Below are positions 1-5,456 of a stretch of DNA of 17,015 nucleotides, piece after piece. The first letter of the stretch is position 1; each line of letters opens with the position of its first letter. Both the position numbers and the translations under genes were made by a program. This DNA comes from an uncultured Flavobacteriales bacterium (lineage in GTDB: Bacteria > Bacteroidota > Bacteroidia > Palsa-965), in contig CAMLEF010000058.1 of NCBI GenBank assembly GCA_946478675.1, positions 1 to 17,015 of the forward strand, in the 5' to 3' direction. The notes under the pieces are model-generated. The model saw only the letters and a list, made by a program, of their open reading frames with translations, ran no database searches and was not told where the DNA came from.

Positions 1-866
1 TCATGACCGGCGCCAACGTGCTGAAATATTCCACCGGCTACAATCTCACGCACCTGATGATCGGCAGCGAAGGAACGCTCGGCATCATCACAAAGATTGT
101 TTTTCGCCTGATCCCGTTTCCGAAAAATAATCTCGTGCTGCTCGTGCCGTTTGATTCAGCGGAGAAAGCCTGTGAAGCGGTGAGCGCTGTTTTCCGGGAA
201 GGCATCACGCCGTCGGGAATGGAATTCATGGAACGCGACGCGATCGATTGGGTGCGCAAATTCGTCGACGGCCTCAACGTTGAAGTGGGAGCGAACGTGC
301 AGGCGCATTTGCTGATCGAAGTCGACGGCAACGATATGGACGTGCTGTACAAGGATGCGGAGAAGATCGGCGAAGTGATGCAACGCTACGAAGCCGGAGA
401 AATTCTTTTTGCCGACACGGCCGATCAGAAAGAGATGTTGTGGAAGATGCGCCGGAAAGTGGCGGAAGCGGTGAAGTCGAACAGCGTGTACAAAGAAGAA
501 GATACCGTGGTGCCGCGCGCGGAGTTGCCGCAATTATTGAGTGGCGTAAAAGCGATCGGGAAGAAGTACGGTTTTAAATCCGTGTGTTACGGTCACGCCG
601 GCGACGGCAACCTGCACGTAAATATCATCAAAGGCGACCTGCCGGATGAAACGTGGAAGAACGAATTGCCGAAAGGAATCGCGGAGATCTTTCAGCTCTG
701 CGTGAAGTTAGGCGGAACAATTTCCGGCGAGCACGGCATCGGCCTGGTGCAGCAACCGTACATCGGCATCGCGATCGACGAAAAGCGGATTTCGCTCATG
801 CGCGGCATTAAAGAATTGTTCGATCCGGCGATGATTTTGAATCCCGGGAAGATCTTTTACCGTTAG
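1..866 (+). CDS. FAD-binding oxidase, GlcD/D-lactate dehydrogenase type (C-terminal part, 5' truncated)
   Basis: This is the C-terminal part of a flavin-dependent 2-hydroxyacid oxidase of the GlcD / D-lactate dehydrogenase superfamily, which oxidises glycolate, D-lactate or similar acids to 2-oxoacids. The open frame runs off the left edge, so the ATG at base 3 is only an internal methionine; about 287 residues are visible and most of the PCMH-type FAD domain is missing. The end of that FAD domain is recognisable as IGSEGTLGIIT (residues 21-31), followed by the FAD-oxidase C-terminal domain with the family motifs YGHAGDGNLHVNI, GGTISGEHGIGL and FDPAMILNPGK. The histidines in the first two motifs are typical metal or substrate ligands of the family. 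The exact substrate cannot be told from this fragment. The TAG stop overlaps the stop of the convergent gene on the other strand by three bases. Confidence 0.9.
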   Translation, partial: MTGANVLKYSTGYNLTHLMIGSEGTLGIITKIVFRLIPFPKNNLVLLVPFDSAEKACEAVSAVFREGITPSGMEFMERDAIDWVRKFVDGLNVEVGANVQAHLLIEVDGNDMDVLYKDAEKIGEVMQRYEAGEILFADTADQKEMLWKMRRKVAEAVKSNSVYKEEDTVVPRAELPQLLSGVKAIGKKYGFKSVCYGHAGDGNLHVNIIKGDLPDETWKNELPKGIAEIFQLCVKLGGTISGEHGIGLVQQPYIGIAIDEKRISLMRGIKELFDPAMILNPGKIFYR

Positions 867-1528
867 GCTCTTCCGCTACGTCCGCCGACTTTCTCGCCGA
901 GATACAGCACGACATTGGTAACGGCCGTGATATGCGCGAGCCGGTCGGCATTGGTGATCATCGTTTGCTCTTCGTAATGCAGCTCATTGCCGCGAAGCGT
1001 GATCGCCGAGCGCAGCACATTTTCCTGAGACGCGAGATAATTCGTTGTGTGGAGGTCGAAGAATTGCAGCACGCGATCGGGCTGGCTGCTTTTCAGCACG
1101 AACGCTTTGTCGAAGGCGTCGTTGCCGGTGGGAATATCCTGCATGCCGAGCGCTTTGCCGATCTTCTGGAAGAAACGTTCTTTCGCGAGCTTGAATTCCA
1201 CCATCGGGTTCACCGGCAAACGCAGGTTGATGATCGTGTAGTAATACGTGTGCTTGCCGCTGCCGCGCCGTTCGGTGTAAATCTCGAGTTGCGTGGAGCG
1301 TATGGGCCCGTTTAGGCGCGCAAGTTTCGAACTGAAAAAACCGATCTGCGGTTTGACGACCGTAATACCGAATTGTTGTCCGAGGAGAATGAAGTGATCC
1401 CAGGTCGCATGCATTTGCTTGCGCTGAAACCAGAACGCAAGCGCGATAACGCCGATCATCAACAGGGAAACCGCGATAATGGCGCCGGCTCCTTCCACAC
1501 CGGAAGCGAGAACGATAAATGTTTTCAT
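863..1528 (-). CDS. Hypothetical membrane-anchored protein (221 aa)
   Basis: I do not recognise the function. The protein begins with a hydrophobic segment (about residues 10-35, rich in Ala, Ile, Leu, Val) followed by positive residues (QRKQ), which predicts one transmembrane helix with a soluble cytoplasmic domain of about 180 residues. That domain includes the stretches TYYYTIINLRLPVNP and DIPTGNDAFDKAFVLKSSQP. The last resembles a GN..FD..F motif seen in other uncharacterised membrane-associated proteins, but I would not assign a family from it. The start at 1528 is supported by a GGAG stretch roughly 10 bases upstream and by the N-terminal helix. It is read alone on the minus strand and its TAA overlaps the TAG of the convergent oxidase gene. 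Codon use is like that of its neighbours. The longer plus-strand frames here are shadows. Confidence 0.75.
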   Translation of the reverse strand: MKTFIVLASGVEGAGAIIAVSLLMIGVIALAFWFQRKQMHATWDHFILLGQQFGITVVKPQIGFFSSKLARLNGPIRSTQLEIYTERRGSGKHTYYYTIINLRLPVNPMVEFKLAKERFFQKIGKALGMQDIPTGNDAFDKAFVLKSSQPDRVLQFFDLHTTNYLASQENVLRSAITLRGNELHYEEQTMITNADRLAHITAVTNVVLYLGEKVGGRSGRA

Positions 1529-1566
1529 GGATCAAATCTCCGAAAAAACCGGATGCGGCAATTTGT

Positions 1567-1574
1567 TATATTTG
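1567..1574 (+). promoter_or_regulatory. Bacteroidota -7 promoter element TATATTTG for a candidate small RNA
   Basis: TATATTTG matches the TAnnTTTG consensus of the primary Bacteroidota sigma factor exactly. No plus-strand gene starts downstream. Instead a short structured segment ends in a hairpin plus T-tract about 90 bases later. No TTTG-like -33 box is visible, so the call rests on the -7 element and the context. Confidence 0.5.
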
Positions 1575-1579
1575 CAATA

Positions 1580-1671
1580 GATCATTCGATCAAAGCATTG
1601 CACGATCGTGCACGCGCCGGGTTGCATCGGGATAGCGAAAGCGATTCTTAGGGACCCGGCGTTATTTTTTT
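1580..1671 (+). ncRNA. Candidate small structured RNA (about 90 nt)
   Basis: This stretch between two minus-strand genes carries the marks of a free-standing plus-strand transcript. A perfect -7 element sits just upstream at 1567-1574. In order it then has GATC-ATTC-GATC (1580-1591), the perfect 14-base palindrome TGCACGATCGTGCA (1599-1612), and a long hairpin whose 8-bp outer stem CGCCGGGT/ACCCGGCG (1615-1622 with 1654-1661) encloses an inner stem capped by a GAAA tetraloop at 1637-1640. The run TTATTTTTTT follows at once, as in an intrinsic terminator. It lacks the T-arm of a tRNA and the conserved loop of SRP RNA, and I cannot match it to a known family. The 3' end overlaps the stop codon of the convergent gene at 1662. 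The main alternative is that only the hairpin is real, as a terminator of read-through transcription. Confidence 0.45.
1615..1671 (+). terminator. Intrinsic terminator with long branched hairpin
   Basis: The outer stem CGCCGGGT pairs perfectly with ACCCGGCG. The 31-base interior forms a second stem closed by a GAAA tetraloop. TTATTTTTTT follows directly on the plus strand. No T-tract follows on the minus strand, so this does not look like a terminator for the minus-strand gene whose stop codon it touches. Confidence 0.55.
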
Positions 1672-2087
1672 CCTTTATTGACTTCGTGGTTGTAGTACAG
1701 CTTGCCGTTTGTGCAAAGCCTTACTGCTATTCGTAAATGCAATCGCGTGTTGTCCAATAGAACCGTGCATTTAAAGTTCAGGTAACCGGCGATGTGTTTT
1801 TTATCTGTGGGTTTGCGGTCGCCCCAATTGTTGAATGCGGCAACACGCATGATTTGCGGCAACACGCGCACGAGCTCTGCTTTAGAAGCATAAATGTTTC
1901 CGCCCTTCAGCAATTTCCTTCCTCCGCGCACCGTAAAATGAATCGGGAAACCCGTGGCAAGATTCGTGACTACTTTACCGGCAATATTTTCTCTGTAGTA
2001 TTCGAATGCTGTATTTCTTAATTCCAAAAGCGGAAGATGAGGCCATTCGCTGAATGTGGCAGGAACAATCTTTTGTTTGTATTTCAT
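1662..2087 (-). CDS. Small orphan protein resembling phage/polyvalent-protein BECR-like nuclease-associated domains (141 aa)
   Basis: The protein has about 141 residues with no signal peptide or membrane segment. Its layout recalls domains found in phage polyvalent proteins and toxins of the barnase-EndoU-colicin-RelE (BECR) group: an N-terminal part with AGKVVTNLATGFPIHFTVRG, a helix with ELVRVLPQIMRVAAF, and a C-terminal beta-rich part ending VRLCTNGKLYYNHEVNK. This is resemblance by memory, so the family and any nuclease or toxin role are tentative. I chose the ATG at 2085-2087 because the earlier in-frame ATG at 2117 lies inside a terminator hairpin. The gene is cut off from ssb by two terminators and so is probably transcribed alone, but I see no clear promoter. 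Its GC is visibly lower than that of its neighbours, which suggests acquisition from outside. Confidence 0.7.
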   Translation of the reverse strand: MKYKQKIVPATFSEWPHLPLLELRNTAFEYYRENIAGKVVTNLATGFPIHFTVRGGRKLLKGGNIYASKAELVRVLPQIMRVAAFNNWGDRKPTDKKHIAGYLNFKCTVLLDNTRLHLRIAVRLCTNGKLYYNHEVNKGKK

Positions 2088-2100
2088 ACTAATCGATTCA

Positions 2101-2134
2101 TAAAAAAGCCCCCGCATTTCAACTGCGGGGGCTT
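2101..2134 (-). terminator. Intrinsic terminator (second of two) after ssb
   Basis: On the minus strand the perfect 11-bp stem AAGCCCCCGCA/TGCGGGGGCTT with a 7-base loop is followed by TTTTTT. It lies downstream of the minus-strand ssb gene and upstream of the orphan gene. It overlaps the spurious upstream ATG of that gene, which settles the start choice there. Confidence 0.85.
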
Positions 2135-2137
2135 ACC

Positions 2138-2162
2138 AAAAACCAGGCAAGGCAGTGCCTGG
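2138..2162 (-). terminator. Intrinsic terminator (first of two) after ssb
   Basis: On the minus strand CCAGGCA and TGCCTGG pair perfectly around a 6-base loop and are followed by TTTTT. With the hairpin just beyond, it forms a tandem terminator for the ssb transcript. Confidence 0.7.
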
Positions 2163-2224
2163 AAAACCGGCTCAGCAACAGGAAGAGCGCGTGCTTCCTC
2201 CCGTCGCCTGCCGGAAGTGCGGCA

Positions 2225-2569
2225 TCAGTCTTTTTTCGCGCCGCCGAGCAGGAGGATGTCGCTGCAGACGATCTCCGTCACGTAGTGCTTCTTGCCTTCC
2301 TTATCCGTCCAGTTGCGGTTGGTGAGCTTGCCGCTGATGGCGACCTGCTTGCCTTTGTGCATGAATTTTTCTGCGAGCCCTGCGAGTCCGTCCCACGCCA
2401 CGATGCTGAACCATTGTGTGTTCTCGATCTTTTTGCCTTCGGCGTCATTGTAGGTTTCGTTGCAGGCGAGGAGGAAGGTGGCGACCTTCTTGCCGTTGCT
2501 GAGGGTTTTTACTTCGGGGTTACGGCCGAGATTGCCGACGAGCTGCACGTTGTTGCGAATCATGTTCAT
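2225..2569 (-). CDS. ssb: Single-stranded DNA-binding protein, short form (114 aa)
   Basis: This is an SSB with a single OB-fold, which coats single-stranded DNA in replication, repair or recombination. The family hallmarks are all present: NVQLVGNLGRNPEV at the N terminus, the KVATFLLACNE strand, NTQWFSIVAWDGLAGLAEKF, KGKQVAISGKL, and a final ...VTEIVCSDILLLG strand. At 114 residues it is only the OB-fold. The glycine/proline-rich linker and the acidic DDDxPF tip that normally recruits partner proteins are absent; it ends LLLGGAKKD. It is therefore likely an accessory SSB rather than the essential one, which would be elsewhere. It starts ATGAACATG and two start codons are possible. A paralogue lies 64 bases upstream on the same strand with a near-identical leader, and two terminators follow. 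Confidence 0.95.
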   Translation of the reverse strand: MNMIRNNVQLVGNLGRNPEVKTLSNGKKVATFLLACNETYNDAEGKKIENTQWFSIVAWDGLAGLAEKFMHKGKQVAISGKLTNRNWTDKEGKKHYVTEIVCSDILLLGGAKKD

Positions 2570-2575
2570 AGATGT

Positions 2576-2587
2576 AAAAGATTAAAA
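2576..2587 (-). promoter_or_regulatory. Conserved leader motif TTTTAATCTTTT before ssb
   Basis: TTTTAATCTTTT lies 6 bases before the ATGAACATG start of ssb. The identical 12 bases occur 5 bases before the same ATGAACATG start of the upstream paralogue (2996-3007). It is pyrimidine-rich, so it is not a Shine-Dalgarno site. It may be a variant -7 element (TAATCTTTT) or a translational or operator site. Confidence 0.45.
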
Positions 2588-2633
2588 AATGAAAAAATAA
2601 AAGCGAATAAAAAGTTGAGATATAGAAGGCTTG

Positions 2634-2990
2634 TTACGCTGCGATATTGGCGACGGGAGTGCGGCCGCTGTGGAGCAGCACGAGGTCGGTTGCGACGATC
2701 TCTCTTTTCGTGCGGGCATTTCCTTTTTTATCGGTCCAGTGGCGCACCACGAGATTGCCGCACAGGAGTACCCGCTTTCCTTTCTGCAGGTGCATTTCTG
2801 CGATCTCGGCTACACGTCCCCAGGAAACGACCGCATACCATTTGACTTTGTTCTTGCCCGTTTCCGCATCGTGCTCGACGGCAGCGGCGGAGAATCGTGC
2901 GACTTTCTGTCCGCTGAAGGTGGTGCGTACGGTCGGGTTCGTGCCCAGGTTGACGATCATTCGTACATCGTTCTTGTTCTGCATGTTCAT
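2634..2990 (-). CDS. Single-stranded DNA-binding protein paralogue (118 aa)
   Basis: This is a second OB-fold SSB-like protein, clearly homologous to but diverged from the downstream ssb (roughly a third identical by eye). Shared landmarks are MIVNLGTNPTVRT, GQKVARFSAAAVE, KVKWYAVVSWGRVAEIAE, KGKRVLLCGNL, HWTDKKGN and EIVATDLVLL. The N-terminal MNMQNKNDV and the double start ATGAACATG match its partner. It too lacks the linker and acidic C-terminal tip, ending in TPVANIAA, so it probably does not recruit the usual SSB partners. The pair could form hetero-oligomers or serve distinct roles, but nothing in the sequence decides this. A close match to the -7 consensus (ACCTTTGCA, minus strand around 3044-3052) lies about 55 bases upstream and may drive both genes. 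Confidence 0.9.
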   Translation of the reverse strand: MNMQNKNDVRMIVNLGTNPTVRTTFSGQKVARFSAAAVEHDAETGKNKVKWYAVVSWGRVAEIAEMHLQKGKRVLLCGNLVVRHWTDKKGNARTKREIVATDLVLLHSGRTPVANIAA

Positions 2991-2995
2991 GTTAC

Positions 2996-3007
2996 AAAAG
3001 ATTAAAA
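2996..3007 (-). promoter_or_regulatory. Conserved leader motif TTTTAATCTTTT before the SSB paralogue
   Basis: The same 12 bases as in front of the downstream ssb lie 5 bases before ATGAACATG. Here the motif continues as TTTTGTAAC, so TAATCTTTTG approximates a stretched TAnnTTTG. The duplicated leader shows that the gene pair arose by tandem duplication including the 5' control region, or is held under the same control. Confidence 0.45.
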
Positions 3008-3480
3008 GTTAAACTCGATATAAAACGTTCTGTGAAATTGACGGTGCAAAGGTGTGGCAGGTGTTTTCGCTTATTCGGTTGTTAAGCGTTTACTGTCGAT
3101 AGTAAGTGATTGTAAGCGTTTGAAAACGGATATAATGTTGGCTTTTAATTGTTTGTGGTGTGTGGCTTTTTTTTGAAAAAATGAGAGCCGATCGGATAAA
3201 AACGGTTAGGAAGTTTAAAAACGGATTCGCGGAAGACGCTAAAAAGAGGGTTATTCGCTCCGCTTTTTGCGTCTGAGCAGGGCACCGCACGCCGCACGCC
3301 GGACACCGCACGCCGTGCGGCGCCGCGCGTACAAGACCCCAACGGTTTTTAAAACCTTTGGGGGCTTGCAGCAAAGAAGTTTGCTGCCAACCCCCAAATT
3401 CGTCTTGTAACATTCTCCGACGTCTTGCGACCAATAACTTTCTCCGACCACGTTTCCCACCCACATTCCTCCCCACCGCT
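3008..3480. other. Gene-free, palindrome-rich intergenic stretch
   Basis: I see no convincing gene in this stretch of more than 450 bases; the frames in it have no family features and run through palindromes. It holds a bulged hairpin GACGC(T)AAAAAG/CTTTTTGCGTC at 3235-3273, a GC-rich patch with a 12-base direct repeat CACCGCACGCCG (3283 and 3304) and the palindrome CCGCACG-C-CGTGCGG (3306-3320). Two further hairpins follow (3332-3368 and 3369-3388). The left half carries the probable promoter region of the SSB pair, and the last bases carry the promoter of the Crp/Fnr gene. Confidence 0.6.
3331..3408. repeat. Compound inverted repeat (two hairpins within ACAAGAC/GTCTTGT arms)
   Basis: CAAGACCCCAACGGTTTT pairs with AAAACCTTTGGGGGCTTG (3332-3368) with two mismatches. 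Directly after it GCAGCAAA-GAAG-TTTGCTGC (3369-3388) forms a perfect 8-bp stem. The whole is bounded by ACAAGAC (3331-3337) and its complement GTCTTGT (3402-3408), so alternative folds are possible. The layout suggests a dispersed structured element rather than a simple terminator. The genome-wide copy number is not visible here. Confidence 0.55.
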
Positions 3481-3488
3481 TAACTTTA
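3481..3488 (+). promoter_or_regulatory. Near-consensus -7 element TAACTTTA before the Crp/Fnr gene
   Basis: TAACTTTA matches TAnnTTTG at all but the last base and ends 7 bases before the ATG at 3496, the same geometry as the exact matches before pyrD and the HMG-CoA-lyase-like gene. No Shine-Dalgarno is present. Confidence 0.45.
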
Positions 3489-3495
3489 CTCCGGC

Positions 3496-4152
3496 ATGGC
3501 ATTCGAATCCTACCTATCACCCGAAGAGCTGCAGCTGCTGGAAAGCCATAAGCAGGTTCTGCAACTGAAAAAAGGCAGGCTCCTTTTTTCGGAAGGACAT
3601 CCGCCGCAGGGCGTGCACCTGCTGGTCTCCGGGAAGATCAAGCTGTTCACCACCGATGCGCAGGGCCGCGAGCAGATCATTCATCTCGCCAAACCTTCAG
3701 ACCTGATGGGCTACCGCGCCGTGCTGGGCAGCGACAGCTATTCCTGCAGTGCGGCCGCGTTGGAAGCCGCAGAGATCTGGCTGATCCCGAAGGCGGTTTT
3801 CCTGTCCGTGCTCGAGACGAATGCGGCGTTCTCCCATGCGGTGATCCGGCTGCTGACGGCCGAGCTGCGGCATGCGGAACACCACCTGGCCGGGCTGGCG
3901 CGAAAGCCGGTGAAGTCGCGGCTGGCGGAGGCGTTGCTGCTGCTGGCAGATACCTACGGCTTTGAAAGCGACGGAAAAACTCTCGCCGTTTCGCTGACGC
4001 GCGAAGAAATGGCCGGGCTGGTCGGCACGGCGACGGAAACCGCGATTCGCCTGCTGCAAAGCCTCAAAGAAGAAGGCCTCGTGGCAACTTCCGGGCGGCA
4101 CATCCGTCTTCTCGATATGGCCGCTTTGCGCCATTGTTCCGAAAACGCATGA
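3496..4152 (+). CDS. Crp/Fnr-family transcriptional regulator (218 aa)
   Basis: This is a DNA-binding regulator of the Crp/Fnr superfamily at the usual length. Residues about 20-105 form the cyclic-nucleotide-binding-like beta barrel (KKGRLLFSEGHPPQGVHLLVSGKIKLF is its signature start). Residues about 108-135 form the long dimerisation helix. Residues about 140-208 form a winged helix-turn-helix with LTREEMAGLVGTATETAIRLLQ as turn and recognition helix, followed by the wing GLVATSGRHIRLLD. The phosphate-binding cassette typical of cAMP-binding Crp is not intact and no Fnr-type cysteine cluster is present, so the signal it senses is unknown. The ATG follows a near-consensus -7 element by 7 bases. 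Its stop lies 35 bases before bamD, which has its own -7 element, so co-transcription is possible but not required. Confidence 0.93.
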   Translation: MAFESYLSPEELQLLESHKQVLQLKKGRLLFSEGHPPQGVHLLVSGKIKLFTTDAQGREQIIHLAKPSDLMGYRAVLGSDSYSCSAAALEAAEIWLIPKAVFLSVLETNAAFSHAVIRLLTAELRHAEHHLAGLARKPVKSRLAEALLLLADTYGFESDGKTLAVSLTREEMAGLVGTATETAIRLLQSLKEEGLVATSGRHIRLLDMAALRHCSENA

Positions 4153-4168
4153 TTTACAGGGAAAATCG

Positions 4169-4176
4169 TATCTTTG
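4169..4176 (+). promoter_or_regulatory. Exact -7 element TATCTTTG before bamD
   Basis: TATCTTTG matches TAnnTTTG exactly and ends 11 bases before the ATG at 4188, so the predicted mRNA leader is only a few bases long. It lies in the short gap after the Crp/Fnr stop codon and supports the start chosen for bamD. No -33 TTTG is evident. Confidence 0.6.
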
Positions 4177-4187
4177 CGCCTTCGCTT

Positions 4188-5024
4188 ATGAAGAATCGCA
4201 TTCTCATCGCTTTGATTGTTATTGTCGGCGCTTTTGTGCTGGGCTGCAATGATTTCAGCAAGCTCCAGAAAAGCACCGACCTGAACAAGAAGTATGAGGC
4301 CGCCGTTAAGTATTTCAACGACAGCAACTTTGTGAAAGCACAGTTGCTGTTCGACGAGCTTTACAGCGTGCTTCGTGCAACGGATAAAGCGGAGAATTGC
4401 GCTTATTACCTGGCGTACTGCGATTATTACATGGGCGATTATTATATGTCCGCTTACCTGTTCCGCAACTATTTCCGCACGTATCCCACGAGCCCGCGCG
4501 CAGCAGAATGCCTCTACATGAGCGCCTATTGCCATTACCTCGTTTCGCCCCCGTACACGCTCGACCAGGCCGATACGTATTCCGCAATAGAGGAATTCCA
4601 GTACTTCATCCAGATGTTTCCCGGCGATACGTCGCGCATCAAGGAATGCAACAAGCTGGTCGACAATCTCCACGGAAAGCTCGAGAAGAAAGCATTCACC
4701 AACGCGAAGACTTACTACGAGATCCAGGATTATAAAGCGGCGATCACTTCTTTCGACCTGTTCCTGCACGATTACCCGGATACGCATTACCGCGAAGAAG
4801 CTACGTACTACACGATCGATGCGAAGCTCCATCTTGCGGAAAACAGTATTGCCGAAAAGAAAGAACAGCGCCTCGCCGAAACCATCGCCTCCTGCAACAG
4901 CTTTCTCGCTGCTTACAAGGAAAGCGAATACACCGATGAAATTAAAAGCATTCTCGACCGGGCCCTGAAGCTCCAGGAGAAGATCGAAAAAGACAAACGT
5001 TCAAAAGCAAACGCCAATCAATAA
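4188..5024 (+). CDS. bamD: Outer membrane protein assembly factor BamD (lipoprotein, 278 aa)
   Basis: BamD is the essential lipoprotein of the BAM complex that folds beta-barrel proteins into the outer membrane, acting at its periplasmic face. The N terminus is a lipoprotein signal (MKNRILIALIVIVGAFVLGC) with lipobox VLGC and acylated Cys20. The rest is helical TPR-like repeats with BamD landmarks: YEAAVKYFNDSNFVKAQLLFDELY, YYLAYCDYYMGDYYMSAYLFRNYFRTYPTS, EECxYM-like AAECLYMSAYCHY, and EEFQYFIQMFPGD. A longer frame starts at 4134 but would overlap the Crp gene, skip the -7 element and hide the signal peptide, so I use 4188. The C terminus is a charged tail (KLQEKIEKDKRSK). rpoZ follows after 13 bases, a conserved Bacteroidota pairing. 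Confidence 0.93.
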   Translation: MKNRILIALIVIVGAFVLGCNDFSKLQKSTDLNKKYEAAVKYFNDSNFVKAQLLFDELYSVLRATDKAENCAYYLAYCDYYMGDYYMSAYLFRNYFRTYPTSPRAAECLYMSAYCHYLVSPPYTLDQADTYSAIEEFQYFIQMFPGDTSRIKECNKLVDNLHGKLEKKAFTNAKTYYEIQDYKAAITSFDLFLHDYPDTHYREEATYYTIDAKLHLAENSIAEKKEQRLAETIASCNSFLAAYKESEYTDEIKSILDRALKLQEKIEKDKRSKANANQ

Positions 5025-5037
5025 TCATCATAACGTC

Positions 5038-5370
5038 ATGGTAGATTTCAAAAAGACCAACGCCGAACTCACAACGCACACCCGCGACCTGCGCCAGATC
5101 GATGCGCCCACCGGCAACATTTACGAAAGCGTAGCCATCATCGCGAAGCGCGCCAACCAGATCAGCGCGGAGCTGAAAGAAGAGCTCACCGGCAAGCTGA
5201 ATGAATTCGCCACGCACACCGACAACCTCGAAGAGGTATTCGAAAACCGTGAGCAGATCGAGATCTCCAAGTTCTACGAGCGCCTGCCGAAACCGGTAAG
5301 CATCGCAACGCAGGAGTTCCTCGAAGGCAAGGTCTACCACCGCAACGCCTCCAAAGAAAACCAGGACTAA
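5038..5370 (+). CDS. rpoZ: DNA-directed RNA polymerase omega subunit (Rpb6/RpoZ family, 110 aa)
   Basis: This is the Bacteroidota form of the RNA polymerase omega subunit, a small protein that helps fold and hold the beta' subunit. The diagnostic part is TGNIYESVAIIAKRANQISAELKEEL (residues about 25-50), which matches the Rpb6/omega core in which the stretch A.RA.QI... contacts beta'. The C-terminal half (EEVFENREQIEISKFYERLPKPVSIATQEFLEGKVYHRN) is the lineage-typical extension. The gene starts 13 bases after bamD with no promoter between, so the two are co-transcribed. A hairpin about 20 bases after the stop may end or attenuate this transcript before coaBC. The family assignment also rests on gene order, since omega proteins are short. 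Confidence 0.88.
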   Translation: MVDFKKTNAELTTHTRDLRQIDAPTGNIYESVAIIAKRANQISAELKEELTGKLNEFATHTDNLEEVFENREQIEISKFYERLPKPVSIATQEFLEGKVYHRNASKENQD

Positions 5371-5391
5371 TCCTGTAGGGCTTATTTGCAG

Positions 5392-5420
5392 GACATGGCG
5401 ATTCCCGTTGCCATGTCTTT
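5392..5420 (+). terminator. Possible weak terminator or attenuator between rpoZ and coaBC
   Basis: GACATGGC (5392-5399) pairs perfectly with GCCATGTC (5410-5417) around a 10-base loop, followed by TTTGCTATTT. The T-tract is short and broken, so partial read-through into coaBC is likely. Confidence 0.45.
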
Positions 5421-5456
5421 GCTATTTAAAGACATCCTGTTTTTCACAGCAAAAAC

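Noticed and set aside
1580..1671. tRNA or SRP RNA in the gap after 1575
   Set aside because: There is no GTTCRANNC T-loop, no acceptor-stem pairing of the right geometry, and no GGAA/AGCAG-type SRP loop.
2088..2117. Upstream in-frame ATG at 2117 as the start of the orphan BECR-like gene
   Set aside because: It lies within the loop and stem of the ssb terminator hairpin, so a transcript would rarely include it. The ATG at 2085-2087 just after the T-tract is the better start.
3090..3476. Minus-strand open frames in the gap before the Crp/Fnr gene
   Set aside because: They run through several palindromes and a GC-rich repeat, have no recognisable domain, and their amino acid composition is dictated by the repeats.
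4134..4187. Longer N terminus for bamD starting at 4134
   Set aside because: It would overlap the Crp/Fnr gene, precede the -7 element and bury the lipoprotein signal peptide in the middle of the protein.
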